This document shows positions 1-9,543 of a DNA stretch of 64,000 bases, piece after piece. A model generated the notes under the pieces. The model ran no database searches and was not told where the DNA came from. It saw nothing but the letters and a program-made list of their open reading frames with translations. Made by a program: the position numbers and the translations under genes. This DNA is from Bradyrhizobium sp. CCGB01 (GTDB lineage: Bacteria; Pseudomonadota; Alphaproteobacteria; Rhizobiales; Xanthobacteraceae). How positions within the stretch are numbered: position 1 is the first letter of the stretch; the number at the start of each line of letters is the position of its first letter. Location: NCBI RefSeq assembly GCF_024199795.1, contig NZ_JANADK010000001.1, forward strand, positions 6,262,001 through 6,326,000. The letters are read 5' to 3'.

Positions 1-1174
1 TCGCGGCGATCGGCTGGTTGACTTCATGGGCAATCGAAGCGGTGAGCTGCCCCATCGTGGTGACGCGATTTGCGTGCGCGAGCTCCATCAGGGCTTCACG
101 GTAGCGTCGCTCGTGTTCGCGGGCTTCGGCTTCCGCCCGCTTGAGGGCCGTCAAATCGAGGACAAAGCCGACGCCTTGATCCGTACCTTCTCCAAACATG
201 GTCCCGCCGATCAGCACGGGCACACGGTTGCCGTCCTTCCGCACATACTCCTTCTCAAATGGTTGGGCCGTCCCGAGCCGCTTTAGTTCCGCCACGGTAT
301 GCAAGTCGCGGTCGCGCCATTCCGGCGGCGTGAGGTCGGTCCGATGCAGGCGCCCTGAGCTGAGATCTTCCCGGTCGTATCCCACGATGCGCAGGAACGC
401 ATCATTGGCCTCGAGAATGCGCCCCTCGACCTCCCAGATGATGATGCCGATGATGTTGGCGTCGAACAGGCGCCTGATCTTGATATCCCGTGCAGCAAGA
501 TCACTCTGAAGCTGGATGTTCTCCTCGGTCGCCTTTCTCCGCTGTTTCGCCTCGAGCCGCGCGAGCGCCAGCGCCGCTCCGGCCAGCGCGACGACGAGAA
601 CAACGGCGCCGGCGATCAGCGAGGTCCAGCGATGCTCGAATGCCTCGGCGCGCGCCTCCCGGTCGGCGAGCCGAAAGCGCTCGTGATCCACCATCTGGTC
701 GATTTGCGAGCGGATCTCGTCCATGCTGCGGATCATTGCCAGCGCGGCCAGTCCGGACTTGCCGGCCGTCTTCAGCAGCTCGTCGATCTCGCGCAGCGTT
801 GCGGCAACGGTCAGTGCCAGATGTCCGGCCCGAAGGCCCTGCAACGGATCCTCTGCGACCAGCGTCTGCAGCGCCTGAGCTTCCCGTCGTACACTTTCGT
901 CGGAAACGCCGTAGGCCTTGAGATAGGCGGGGTCGAGGGTCATGAGATACCCGCGCCTTTCGGCCTCCAGTTCCGCGATGATCGCCCTCAGCCGATCGAG
1001 CGTTTCGAGTACTTGGCGGCTATGCTCGGTGAAGTGGTGAGCTGCCTGCCGCTCCTGCCAATATTGCAGGCCGAGCAAGCTGGTCGCGACAAACAGGCCC
1101 ACGAGCACTGCGACCGCAAGGATCAGCGGACGCGCAAACCATCGCGAAGACAGGGCCGGAGCAGGCGCTGACAT
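1..1174 (-). CDS. Sensor histidine kinase, CHASE3-PAS-HisKA (C-terminus cut off by window edge)
   Basis: Open frame from an ATG at 1174 to the window edge with no stop (391 codons visible). A membrane helix lies at about residues 13-35. A mostly helical extracytoplasmic segment of about 140 residues follows and resembles a CHASE3 sensor domain. A second helix (about 190-215) and a short linker lead to a PAS domain (about 235-345, with the motif FDANIIGIIIW near its start). The frame then enters a HisKA H-box, ASIAHEVNQP, whose His383 is the expected phosphorylation site. The ATPase domain must lie beyond position 1. EVNQP-type H-boxes are typical of FixL/DctB-like kinases. The signal is unknown and no response regulator is visible. 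The family call is firm; CHASE3 is inferred from topology. Confidence 0.85.
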   Translation of the reverse strand, partial: MSAPAPALSSRWFARPLILAVAVLVGLFVATSLLGLQYWQERQAAHHFTEHSRQVLETLDRLRAIIAELEAERRGYLMTLDPAYLKAYGVSDESVRREAQALQTLVAEDPLQGLRAGHLALTVAATLREIDELLKTAGKSGLAALAMIRSMDEIRSQIDQMVDHERFRLADREARAEAFEHRWTSLIAGAVVLVVALAGAALALARLEAKQRRKATEENIQLQSDLAARDIKIRRLFDANIIGIIIWEVEGRILEANDAFLRIVGYDREDLSSGRLHRTDLTPPEWRDRDLHTVAELKRLGTAQPFEKEYVRKDGNRVPVLIGGTMFGEGTDQGVGFVLDLTALKRAEAEAREHERRYREALMELAHANRVTTMGQLTASIAHEVNQPIAA

Positions 1175-1395
1175 CTGCCTAGGGTCATGCTGGCGTGACC
1201 GGCGCGTCTTCTGGTGCCAAGGCCAGAGCATTGCTAGGATGATAGCATGGATAGGCCCGCATGGGTGAGCCGGGAAACTGATCAGGTTACATCGGCTTCG
1301 GCCCCCGTAAGTCGTCTGGCGAGGGCCACGATGTCGCAGGGTGCGGCGGCCCGCTCACGTGTCATGAATGACTGCCTTGGTGAAGGAGCATTGGC

Positions 1396-2772
1396 ATGGC
1401 GCAGGGTGAAAACACACTGAACCGTCAAATGCCGGCCAGCCGGCGCAGTTTCATCAGGGGATTGGGCGCAGCGGGGGCGGTGCTGCCGGCCCTTGGCGCG
1501 CTGCCGCGGTGGAGTTTTGCCCAAGGCGCCGCCGTGACCCACGCCAGCGCCGCGATCGACTGGAAGCAATTTGCGGGACAGTCGATCGCGCTTTCGGGTG
1601 CAATCCATCCGTGGTCGAATGCGATCACGCCGCTGCTGCCGGAGTTCACCATACTCACCGGCATCAACGTCACCATCGATTTCCAGCTGGAAACCACCTA
1701 TCTCGGCGCGCTGCCGATCAGGCTCGCTCGCGGCAGTAGCACGCCCGATGTCTTCATGTTCACGACCTATGGCCAGGGCATCTCGAACGGATGGCTGGAG
1801 CCGCTGAACGGCTATTTTTCCAACAGGTCGCTGACCGACCCCGCCTGGTATGACGAGAACGACCTGCTCAAGACGGCCCGAGCCTTCCCGCTGTGGTCGG
1901 ACGGCGAACGGTACGCCGTCCCGATTACCTCAGAGGCGATGACCCTGTTCATCAACAAGGATGCGCTGGCAGCCAAGGACCAGCCGATTCCCCAGACCTT
2001 CGAAGAGTTGCTTGTCACCGCCAAGGCGGTCAAGACCAGCGGCATGTCGGGAATCGCCATGCGGGCCCAGGCCGGTGGCAATTCCTCCCCACCGGCCATG
2101 GGCTTCGTGTTCTCCTACGGTGGGGCCATGGTCGAGCACAACAGGGTCGCTTTCGCGAGCCCGCAGGCGATAGCGGCCGTCGAGATGTACGGACAGCTGC
2201 TCAGTCAGGCCGGGCCTGCCGGCGTCGGCAGCTATGAATGGTACCACGTGCTGGACGACTTCCTGCAGGGTCGGACGGCCATGGCCATCGACAGCAGCAA
2301 CTTCGCGACCGACATCTCCAATCCAGCGAAAAGCCGTGTCGCCAACCAGGCCGGGTTTGCAATCTTTCCGCATCTCGCCGGTCGCGGACCCGTCCCCTTC
2401 ATGTCGCACTGGCAGGCGTGCATCAATTCCAAATCTCGAAACAAGCGGGCGGCTTTCCTGTTCCTGCTCTGGGCGACGAGCAAGGCGACCTCGCTGCAGA
2501 CTGCTGCAGCGGGGCTGGCGACGACACGCGTGTCGGCCTGGTCGAGCGAGGGCTTCAAGAAGGCATTCGGCTCACAGGCCGCCGAGGCGGCGCTGACCAA
2601 CTTGCAGAATGCGGATGTCGACCGCGCCAAGGCAATCCTCTTCCATCCGCAATCGAGACCGATCCTCGACGCCTTCATGATCGGCGTCAATGAAGTGGTC
2701 AATGGTGCGAAATCGGCGAAGGATGCGATGACGGGCGCGGCCGAAAGAGCCAATGCGGCGATCCGCGGGTAG
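1396..2772 (+). CDS. Tat-exported ABC transporter substrate-binding protein (family 1, sugar type)
   Basis: 458 residues. The N-terminus has a twin-arginine signal, S-R-R-S-F-I-R-G at residues 15-22, then a hydrophobic Ala/Gly/Leu stretch and probable cleavage after SFAQG. The rest matches family-1 extracellular solute-binding proteins of carbohydrate ABC importers: the APDVFMF-like segment TPDVFMFTTYG, and the C-terminal pattern around residues 370-455 with ANAAIRG at the end. The ATG at 1396 follows an AAGGAG. No permease or ATPase gene adjoins it, so it is an orphan binding protein here. The ligand cannot be read from sequence. Tat export suggests folding in the cytoplasm before secretion. 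Confidence 0.85.
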   Translation: MAQGENTLNRQMPASRRSFIRGLGAAGAVLPALGALPRWSFAQGAAVTHASAAIDWKQFAGQSIALSGAIHPWSNAITPLLPEFTILTGINVTIDFQLETTYLGALPIRLARGSSTPDVFMFTTYGQGISNGWLEPLNGYFSNRSLTDPAWYDENDLLKTARAFPLWSDGERYAVPITSEAMTLFINKDALAAKDQPIPQTFEELLVTAKAVKTSGMSGIAMRAQAGGNSSPPAMGFVFSYGGAMVEHNRVAFASPQAIAAVEMYGQLLSQAGPAGVGSYEWYHVLDDFLQGRTAMAIDSSNFATDISNPAKSRVANQAGFAIFPHLAGRGPVPFMSHWQACINSKSRNKRAAFLFLLWATSKATSLQTAAAGLATTRVSAWSSEGFKKAFGSQAAEAALTNLQNADVDRAKAILFHPQSRPILDAFMIGVNEVVNGAKSAKDAMTGAAERANAAIRG

Positions 2773-2850
2773 CGGCGATGCTTGTCCCATCGGAGAGTTG
2801 GGGCCGCGCCGTACGCGGCCCCATTGGGCTTACCGGCTGGGCCATGCCGG

Positions 2851-4758
2851 TCAGGCGAAAACCACCTCGTGCCGCATCACGAAGGGCGCAAGCAGCGTGT
2901 CCACCTCACCGGTCACCACCTCGCGTTGGTCCGCCGGCAGACCCGCCAGCGTCACGGTGGCGATCGAGCCATGGCTGCCGTGGGCGCCGACCTTCACCTT
3001 GCAGTCGATGCCGCGCGCGGCGAGCGGCGACAGCACCTTGGTGAACACCCGCTGCGCCGCGTCCCAGCGCAGCTGCGGCTTGAACACCTTGCCGACACCG
3101 GTCACAGGCATCGGATCGATCGGAATGACCTGCACCGGAACAGCCGCGCGTTCCGGCGTGCGCTCGCGCACCCACGTCTCCAGCTCGCCCGGCTCGATCT
3201 TGGCGCCCGGCTTCAGCTGCACGTAACCGACCGGCAACTCGCCGGCATAGGCATCGGGCTGACCGACCACCGCGGCGAAGCCAACGGCGGGATGGCGAAA
3301 CATGATCTCCTCGATCGGCGCCGGATCGATATTGTGGCCGCCGCGGATCACGAGATCCTTGGCGCGGCCGGTGATCCAGAGATAGCCGTCGGCGTCCAGC
3401 CGGCCGAGGTCGCCGGAATTGACCCAGACCTCGTCGACGAAGGCGCCCTTGTTGTGCTCGTCGTTGAGATAGCCGCCGAACACGCCGGGCCCCGCCATGA
3501 TGACGACACCGATCTCGTCAGGCGCGCAGTCGCGGATCAGCCGGCCGTCGGCATCGAGCTGCACGATGCGCACCCGCGCATAGGGCATGGGAAGACCGAC
3601 CGAGCCGAGCCGAATCGGCCGTGACGGATAAGCCAGCGTATGCACGCTCGACGTCTCGGTCATGCCGTAGACCTCAACCACCGGCAGCTTGAGCTTGTCC
3701 TGGATCGCGGAGCCGACGGCGACGGGGATCGCCGAACCGCCGCCGGCGGCATATTTCAGGCTGGAGATGTCAGCGTTACCCGGTGGCACCGCGAGCGTCG
3801 CCGCGAGCACCGTCGGCACGCTCGACAGCGCCTCGGGCTTGAAGCGCTCGACCAGCCCCCAGATGTTCTTCACCGAGTTTGGATTGCGCCATCCGCTCGG
3901 CGACAGCACGACCAGCGAGCCGCCGCTCGACAGCGTCAGCAGCACCTGCGTCAGCGATCCACCGACGTGGAATAGCGGCATGCCGAACAGCAGATTGGAG
4001 CCCGGCCTGGTCTTCAGCAGCAGATTGAGCGCCCAGGCCTGGTAGACCTGATTGGCATGGGTGTGCCGCACCAGTTTCGGTGTGCCGGTGGTACCGCCGG
4101 TGTGGAAATAGGCAGCGATATCGCTGCCGAGAATCTTGCGCCCGCTGATAAGCCGATCGGACGGCTGCTGCTTGATCAGGTCGCTGAAGGCAAAGATGCC
4201 CTTCTCCGGATCGCCGCCACCGAACACCTGCACGATCGCCTTGAGGTGTTTGAGTGAAGGGCGGATCTGCTCGACCTTCTGCCAGATGTCGGTGCCCGGC
4301 ATCGGCCCCAGCGCCACCAGGATCTTGGTGTTCGCGGCTTCGAGAATCTCCGCGATCTGGTGCGGCTCGAGCAGCGGATTGACGGGATTGGCGATGCCCG
4401 CTGCCTCCGCACCGAGCAGCGTCACGAAGGCATCCGGCACCAGCGGCAACATGAAGCTGACGACATCGCCCTTCTCCACGCCGAGGGCGTGAAACATGTT
4501 GGCGGCCTGCGTGACGCGCGCGATCAGATCGCGGTACGTCACCACGACCGGCGTATCGGCCGGATCGGCATTTTGCAGGAACTGGATCGCGGCCCCGTCG
4601 GGATTGCGCGCCGCCCCTAACCTGACGGCGTCATAAGTGCTCTCGGCCGCGACGCGATCGGCGTAAGGGACCTGCTCGAAGGTACGAACCTCGGCGTCGG
4701 TCGCCAGGTCAGGATAGTCGTTGCCGATGAAGCGATCGAGCGCGTGGATGCCCGCCAT
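2851..4758 (-). CDS. AMP-forming acyl-CoA synthetase
   Basis: 635 residues of the ANL (adenylate-forming) superfamily, activating a carboxylic acid to acyl-AMP and then acyl-CoA. Visible motifs are the phosphate loop TGGTTGTPK (220-228), the A5 motif YGMTETS (364-370), the hinge GRAKD (464-468) and the catalytic lysine Lys557 in TGVGK. About 60 extra residues follow the usual C-terminus. The start at 4758 is preferred over an in-frame ATG at 4809 because GGGAGGA lies just upstream of it. The gene is convergent with the preceding binding-protein gene. Chain-length or aromatic specificity cannot be read, and a feruloyl- or cyclohexanecarboxyl-type substrate is as possible as a fatty acid. Confidence 0.9.
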   Translation of the reverse strand: MAGIHALDRFIGNDYPDLATDAEVRTFEQVPYADRVAAESTYDAVRLGAARNPDGAAIQFLQNADPADTPVVVTYRDLIARVTQAANMFHALGVEKGDVVSFMLPLVPDAFVTLLGAEAAGIANPVNPLLEPHQIAEILEAANTKILVALGPMPGTDIWQKVEQIRPSLKHLKAIVQVFGGGDPEKGIFAFSDLIKQQPSDRLISGRKILGSDIAAYFHTGGTTGTPKLVRHTHANQVYQAWALNLLLKTRPGSNLLFGMPLFHVGGSLTQVLLTLSSGGSLVVLSPSGWRNPNSVKNIWGLVERFKPEALSSVPTVLAATLAVPPGNADISSLKYAAGGGSAIPVAVGSAIQDKLKLPVVEVYGMTETSSVHTLAYPSRPIRLGSVGLPMPYARVRIVQLDADGRLIRDCAPDEIGVVIMAGPGVFGGYLNDEHNKGAFVDEVWVNSGDLGRLDADGYLWITGRAKDLVIRGGHNIDPAPIEEIMFRHPAVGFAAVVGQPDAYAGELPVGYVQLKPGAKIEPGELETWVRERTPERAAVPVQVIPIDPMPVTGVGKVFKPQLRWDAAQRVFTKVLSPLAARGIDCKVKVGAHGSHGSIATVTLAGLPADQREVVTGEVDTLLAPFVMRHEVVFA

Positions 4759-5006
4759 GGAATTCTGTCCTCCCTCAGTGCTTGTCCCCGCCCGGTGTCT
4801 TTTTGACATTTTGGTTCGGCGAGGCCTCGACCGATGGTCGGTCGAGCGCGGACAGAATGATGGATGATTGAGCGTTCGTCCATGACTTAACGGCTACGGT
4901 CGTAGCACCCGGATGAGAGGCCTTTGAACCTCCGCGCCCGATCCCGGGACCAAGAACATGCATTGGACTCGCCTGCCAGCGTCCTGCCGCAAGACTTGAG
5001 GTGATC

Positions 5007-6089
5007 ATGACCACGCCCCTGCGAGAGCGCATCACACGGCTGATCGTCGTGCTCGCCATGGCAGCGGCAATCGCCCTGCCCCGCGCGACGCTCGCCGCGG
5101 ACAGCCAGTTCGACAAGATGCGCGCCAAGATCGTGGCCTTTGTCGGCGACAAGATGGAGAAGCTGGGCGGATCGCGCATCGTCTACAAGGTCGATACTGA
5201 TGGCTTGCGCGAGAGCGTCGTCACGGATTTGCGCGACGACGTCGTCAAGACCCTGCGCGAGGGCAAGATCGCCTTCTCCGGTCTTGTGATCCGCGACGGC
5301 GGCGTCGAGTTGAAGATCGCCGACGCCAAGGGCCGCGAACAGCTCGAACGCAAGCTCGCCTCAGCCGCGGAGGGATTGCCATCGCATGCGCTCAACGTGA
5401 CAGACAGCGGCGACGGACTGGTCAGGCTCGCACCGACCGATGCGGCATCCGCCGCACGGCTGAATGACCTCGTCGAAGATTCCATCGCCATGATCGAGCA
5501 GCGCCTCAAGGACGCCGGCGTCAAGCTTGTCAGCGTCGTCCCTGACGGGACCAACAGCATCCGCATCTTCCTGCCCGGCGTGACGGACCCCGAGCGCATC
5601 ACCGCGATCTTCGCCCGGAAGGTCAAGGTCAGCTTCCGCCTGGTCGATCTCTCGATGCCGCCGGAGCAGGCGCAATCCGGTACGCCACCGACGGGTACGG
5701 AAATTCTGCTCGGCTTCAAGGACAAGCGACCTTATCTGGTGGCCACGGACAGCGCACTGGACGGCGACGACATCAGCTATGCCGGCCCGGGATTTGCCAG
5801 CGGCACGAAGGACCCGATCGCCTCGTTCCGCTTCAACGGCCGCGGCACGCGGCGCTTTGCCCACGTCACCGCGGAGAACATCGGAAAGCCCTTCGCCATC
5901 GTGCTCGACGGCAAGGTGATCTCCGCCCCCGTGATCCGCGAGCCCATCACCGGCGGCTCGGGCCAGATCTCCGGCAATTTTACCCTCGAGGAGGCCAACA
6001 GCGTCGCCATGCTGCTGCGTGCCGGAGCGCTGCCGGGGCACCTGACCCTCGTCGAACAGCAGGTCATCCAGCCCGCCGCCAAGCCGTAA
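5007..6089 (+). CDS. Stand-alone SecD periplasmic (P1) domain protein
   Basis: 360 residues. A cleavable signal peptide occupies about 1-30 (ending TLAAD). The remainder resembles the large periplasmic P1 region of SecD, including the head-domain signatures GKPFAIVLDGKVISAPVI, GGSGQISGNFTLEEA and LLRAGALPGHL. In full SecD this last segment leads directly into the transmembrane bundle; here the protein ends about 15 residues later, with no membrane helix. It is therefore a soluble exported relative, not a translocase subunit. The ATG at 5007 is chosen over the GTG at 5001 because GAGGTGATC sits directly upstream of it. No secF or yajC is nearby. A periplasmic chaperone-like role would be speculation. 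Confidence 0.8.
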   Translation: MTTPLRERITRLIVVLAMAAAIALPRATLAADSQFDKMRAKIVAFVGDKMEKLGGSRIVYKVDTDGLRESVVTDLRDDVVKTLREGKIAFSGLVIRDGGVELKIADAKGREQLERKLASAAEGLPSHALNVTDSGDGLVRLAPTDAASAARLNDLVEDSIAMIEQRLKDAGVKLVSVVPDGTNSIRIFLPGVTDPERITAIFARKVKVSFRLVDLSMPPEQAQSGTPPTGTEILLGFKDKRPYLVATDSALDGDDISYAGPGFASGTKDPIASFRFNGRGTRRFAHVTAENIGKPFAIVLDGKVISAPVIREPITGGSGQISGNFTLEEANSVAMLLRAGALPGHLTLVEQQVIQPAAKP

Positions 6090-6346
6090 GGCGGAGATTG
6101 CCCGCGCCTCACGTCGCCGGTGCGCCCGGGTCCGTCCACGACGCCAAAGCCCGCACCCCTCCGCCCCCGAATCACGGGGGCGCCGCGGCCATACGCACAA
6201 CCAAGGGGCAATTGCCGAAACGCCCGATCAGGCTAAAATTTGCCTCTTGCGACAGGACGGCCTGAGGCTTCATTCAAGCGGTCGTCATTCGATTTCGGCT
6301 ATACGGGTATCGACCGGGACTGAAGGCCTTACGCGGGAACATTACC

Positions 6347-7153
6347 ATGCCGTCCGGCAGTGCAGACATTTCCTCGATCCTCGACCGCATTCTCGATGCG
6401 GCGACGGACAATCTCAGGATCGCGAAGATCCTGATCCAGATGGGCCTCGATCCCAACAACGTCACCTACGATGCGATCTTCAACCGGCTGCTGGAGATCT
6501 TTGTTCAGAACATCACGCTGGCCAATCTGTTCGCCGCGGTCGGCGCCGGCTTCTTCGTCGCCACGCTCTTGATGCGGACGATGGTGCCCCTGCGCGTCGC
6601 CAACATGATCGGCTGTGCGCTCTTCGCCGTTTTCGGCGCGCTCTCGGCCAACGTCTCGACGTTCCTCCTCTATCTTCTGCTGCTTCCGATCAACGCCTTG
6701 CGGCTGCGGCAGATGCTCAAGCTCGTCAAGAAGGCGCGCCATGCGGCCGAAGGCGACATGTCCATCGAGTGGCTCAAGCCGTTCATGACCGAGCGCAAAT
6801 ATCGCCGCGGCGACACGCTCTTCAAGCTGGGCGATCCAGCCAAGGAGATGCTGCTCACGGTCACCGGCAAATTCCTCGTCAAGGAGATCAATGTCGAGAT
6901 CGGGCCCGGCGCCCTGATGGGCGAGCTCGGCTTCCTGACGCCGGACAACCGCCGCACCGGAACGATCGAATGCATCGAAGACGGCCAGGTGCTGACGATC
7001 ACCTATGACCGGTTGCTCGAGATCTATTTCCAGGACCCGCAGTTCGGCTATTACTTCCTCGTGCTGACCAGCCAGCGCCTGTTGCAGAACATCGACCGCT
7101 TGCAGAAGCAGCTCGCGACCGAGCGGGCGGCCACCACCAACAGGATCGCGTGA
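6347..7153 (+). CDS. Membrane cyclic-nucleotide-binding protein, Popeye-like architecture
   Basis: 268 residues. After a short N-terminal helical segment there are about three hydrophobic helices between residues 50 and 120 (for example LANLFAAVGAGFFVATLL and FLLYLLLLPINALRL). A cyclic-nucleotide-binding fold follows from about 140 to 250. The phosphate-binding cassette reads GELGFLTPDNRRTG (about 195-208), keeping the Gly-Glu and Arg expected to contact the cyclic phosphate. The C-terminus is a charged helix. Helices followed by a CNB domain with no pore loop is the layout of Popeye-domain proteins, so this is more likely a membrane-tethered cNMP sensor than a channel. It stands alone between secD-like and GST genes. 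Confidence 0.75.
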   Translation: MPSGSADISSILDRILDAATDNLRIAKILIQMGLDPNNVTYDAIFNRLLEIFVQNITLANLFAAVGAGFFVATLLMRTMVPLRVANMIGCALFAVFGALSANVSTFLLYLLLLPINALRLRQMLKLVKKARHAAEGDMSIEWLKPFMTERKYRRGDTLFKLGDPAKEMLLTVTGKFLVKEINVEIGPGALMGELGFLTPDNRRTGTIECIEDGQVLTITYDRLLEIYFQDPQFGYYFLVLTSQRLLQNIDRLQKQLATERAATTNRIA

Positions 7154-7166
7154 CCGGCGCCGCCGC

Positions 7167-7808
7167 TCAGTCCAGGAGCAGCGCCATACCGGGATCGCCC
7201 TTTTCCATCGCCCGCCGATAGGCCGGGCGGGCGCCGATACGACCGAGATATTCCACAACGTTCGGACAGCGCTCGAGATCATAGGGCTGGAAGTAGCGCA
7301 TCGTGGTGAGCGAGAAGCCCATCATGATGTCGGCGGTGGTGAAGGTGTTGCCCGCCAGATATTCGGCATCCCGTACGCGCGCATCGACGAGGTCGAAAGC
7401 GCGGTCGACGCGCCCCCTGGTCGCGACCAGCATCGGATTGTCCCCGGCAAGCTTGAGCCGGTTCAGGATCATCAGCCGCCCCATGCCGGCCTGCAACGTG
7501 CCGTTGGCGAAGTGAAACCAGTACAGGAAACGCGCGAAATCAGGATCATCAGGGCGGAGCACAAGGCGTCCATTGCCGTATTTGGCCATGATGTAATCGA
7601 CGATGGCGCCGGACTCGGCGAGCACGAGATCGCCGTCGGTGATGACGGGCGCCGCCCCGATGGGGTGCAGCGCCTTGTAGTCGGGAGGCGCCAGCATGGT
7701 GACGGGATCGCGGGCATAGCACTTCAGCTCGTAGGGAATTCCCAGCTCCTCGCAGAGCCAGACGATGCGCTCGGATTGCGACTTGCCGAGATGGTGGACG
7801 GTGAGCAT
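7167..7808 (-). CDS. Glutathione S-transferase family protein
   Basis: 213 residues, usual length for cytosolic GSTs. The N-terminal thioredoxin fold carries the cis-proline APV and the ES motif LAESGAIVDYI that binds the gamma-glutamyl group. An all-helical C-terminal domain contains the capping-box pattern TTADIMMGF. The N-terminus MLTVHHLGKSQSER has Ser residues where beta/theta classes keep their catalytic Ser or Cys. Convergent with the Popeye-like gene (13 bp apart). Substrate unknown; likely detoxification or redox work in the cytoplasm. Confidence 0.9.
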   Translation of the reverse strand: MLTVHHLGKSQSERIVWLCEELGIPYELKCYARDPVTMLAPPDYKALHPIGAAPVITDGDLVLAESGAIVDYIMAKYGNGRLVLRPDDPDFARFLYWFHFANGTLQAGMGRLMILNRLKLAGDNPMLVATRGRVDRAFDLVDARVRDAEYLAGNTFTTADIMMGFSLTTMRYFQPYDLERCPNVVEYLGRIGARPAYRRAMEKGDPGMALLLD

Positions 7809-7887
7809 GACGCCTCCTGCGACCGTGAGTTGGATAAGCCGTGACGGCTCATCCTACTCCGTCATTGCGCGCGCAGCGAAGCTTCAC

Positions 7888-7921
7888 TGTCATCGCCCGC
7901 GAAGGCGGGGCATGACAGCGT
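7888..7921. repeat. Short palindromic repeat, family B (deletion form)
   Basis: A near-perfect hairpin, TGTCATCGCCCGC..GCGGGGCATGACA, in the space between the GST start and cytochrome b561 end. It matches the two outer arms of the longer element at 54842-54948 joined without the middle, so it looks like an internally deleted copy of that family. Confidence 0.7.
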
Positions 7922-7962
7922 CGGATAGAAACGCGCTGCCACAACACCGAGACCTCGTGCCC

Positions 7963-8514
7963 CTACCCCGCCTCGTCGGTCACCATCCGCGCCACGACGC
8001 GGTCGCGGCGGATAAAGTGATGCCAGAGCGCGGCGAGCAGGTGGATGCCGATCAGCGCGAGCAGCACATAGGCAAACAGGATGTGGCGGTCCTCATAGGC
8101 CCCCGCCGCCGCACGGTCCGGCGAGGTGAATTGCGGCACGTGAAACAGGCCGAAGAAGTCCGAATAGTCGGGCGTGTGCGCGCCGGAATGCGCCCAGCCG
8201 AGCATGATGACGACGATCACGGCGAGATAGAGCGCGCCATGGCTGACATGCGCCGCGATCTTCTGCCAGCGCGAGGTCTCGGTCGGCATCGCCGGCGTCG
8301 GGTTGACGGCGCGCCAGACCAGCCGCAGCACCGTGAGCAGCAGGATCACATAGCCGATATCGGCGTGGATCGAGCGGTAAAAGAAGCGGTCGGGACGGGC
8401 CGGGATGTGGTTCATCCACCAGCCGAAGCCGATCATCCCGATGATGGCCAGGGCCAGACCCCAGTGCAGCCACCGCGAGATGCTGCCCCAGCCGTTACTG
8501 GTGTTTCTGATCAT
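7963..8514 (-). CDS. Cytochrome b561 family membrane protein
   Basis: 183 residues, four transmembrane helices, with histidines placed for two b-type haems: RWLHWGL in helix 1, RSIHADIGY in the first loop/helix 2, HVSHGALY in helix 3 and HILFAYV..GIHLLAALWHH in helix 4. The protein moves electrons across or within the inner membrane (superoxide:ubiquinone or similar). The ATG at 8514 has GGAGAG six bases upstream; the longer in-frame ORF lacks a ribosome site. The gene is divergent from murI. Close relatives are CybB-type proteins; the redox partner is not evident. Confidence 0.9.
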   Translation of the reverse strand: MIRNTSNGWGSISRWLHWGLALAIIGMIGFGWWMNHIPARPDRFFYRSIHADIGYVILLLTVLRLVWRAVNPTPAMPTETSRWQKIAAHVSHGALYLAVIVVIMLGWAHSGAHTPDYSDFFGLFHVPQFTSPDRAAAGAYEDRHILFAYVLLALIGIHLLAALWHHFIRRDRVVARMVTDEAG

Positions 8515-8683
8515 GTCGGCTCTCCGGAGTTTTGCGGATATGTCCCCGTCCGCAGCGGAGCTGCTGATAGCGGGAACTTGCGGTAATCCTGAAATTGAAT
8601 CGTTCCAAACTGGTCCCAAACGGCCCCGCCGCAAAACCGCCCCAAAAACCGAATGGTAACCATGGTGCCCTTAAGGTAGCGAC

Positions 8684-9481
8684 GTGACCAATTCTCCGAC
8701 GATCCTGGTGTTCGATTCCGGCCTTGGCGGACTCACGGTGCTCCGTGAGGTCGTGGCCGCACGCCCGGACGCGCATTACGTCTATGTCGCGGACGACGCC
8801 TTCTTCCCCTACGGCCACCACAGCGAGGACGAGATCATCGCCCGCGTCGTGCCGCTGATGGGGGAACTGATCGCCGCGCACGATCCCGAGCTCGTCGTCA
8901 TCGCCTGCAACACGGCGTCCACCCTGGTCCTATCTCACTTGCGCGCCGCATATTCCCTGCCCTTCGTCGGCACCGTGCCAGCGATCAAGCCCGCCTGCGC
9001 GCAGTCGAAGACCCGGCGCGTTTCGGTCCTCGGCACCAAGGGCACGGTGAAGCGGGAATACACCAAGGCGCTGATCCGCGATTTCGCGCTGGGTTGCGAG
9101 GTGACACTGGTCGGCTCGCCCGAACTGGCCTCGCTGGCTGAAGCCGCGCTCAGCGGCTCTTCCGTCAGCGACGATGCCATCCTCGCCGAACTTACCCCCT
9201 GCTTCGTCGGCGATCCCCAGGATGCGGGCGCGCGCACCGACATCGTGGTGCTCGCCTGCACGCATTATCCGCTGCTGCTCGACCGGCTGAAGCGGCTCGC
9301 CCCCTGGCCGGTCGACTGGATCGATCCGGCGCCGGCCATCGCCCGCCGCGTCTCCGACCTGCTCGGGGCGCGCATCGGCGGCATCGCGCAATCCGGCGCC
9401 GAGATGATCTTCACCTCGAACCGCGCGCATGGCCTCAGCGCCACGCTGACGCCGTTCTTCGGCGGCCGCGTGCCGGCCTGA
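8684..9481 (+). CDS. murI: Glutamate racemase
   Basis: 265 residues. Interconverts L- and D-glutamate for peptidoglycan. The two catalytic cysteines are in ACNTAS (about 73) and ACTHYPLL (about 191), and the N-terminal FDSGLGGL motif supplies the active-site Asp and Ser. The start is GTG (8684), preceded by TTAAGGT. Found two kilobases from rpsD, an arrangement common in alphaproteobacteria. Cytoplasmic, essential in most bacteria. Confidence 0.96.
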   Translation: MTNSPTILVFDSGLGGLTVLREVVAARPDAHYVYVADDAFFPYGHHSEDEIIARVVPLMGELIAAHDPELVVIACNTASTLVLSHLRAAYSLPFVGTVPAIKPACAQSKTRRVSVLGTKGTVKREYTKALIRDFALGCEVTLVGSPELASLAEAALSGSSVSDDAILAELTPCFVGDPQDAGARTDIVVLACTHYPLLLDRLKRLAPWPVDWIDPAPAIARRVSDLLGARIGGIAQSGAEMIFTSNRAHGLSATLTPFFGGRVPA

Positions 9482-9543
9482 CTTTTCGGGTTCACGACGC
9501 GCTGCTAGGCTCCGCCGTCGTCATCTCCGCGCAGGTCTTCTCC

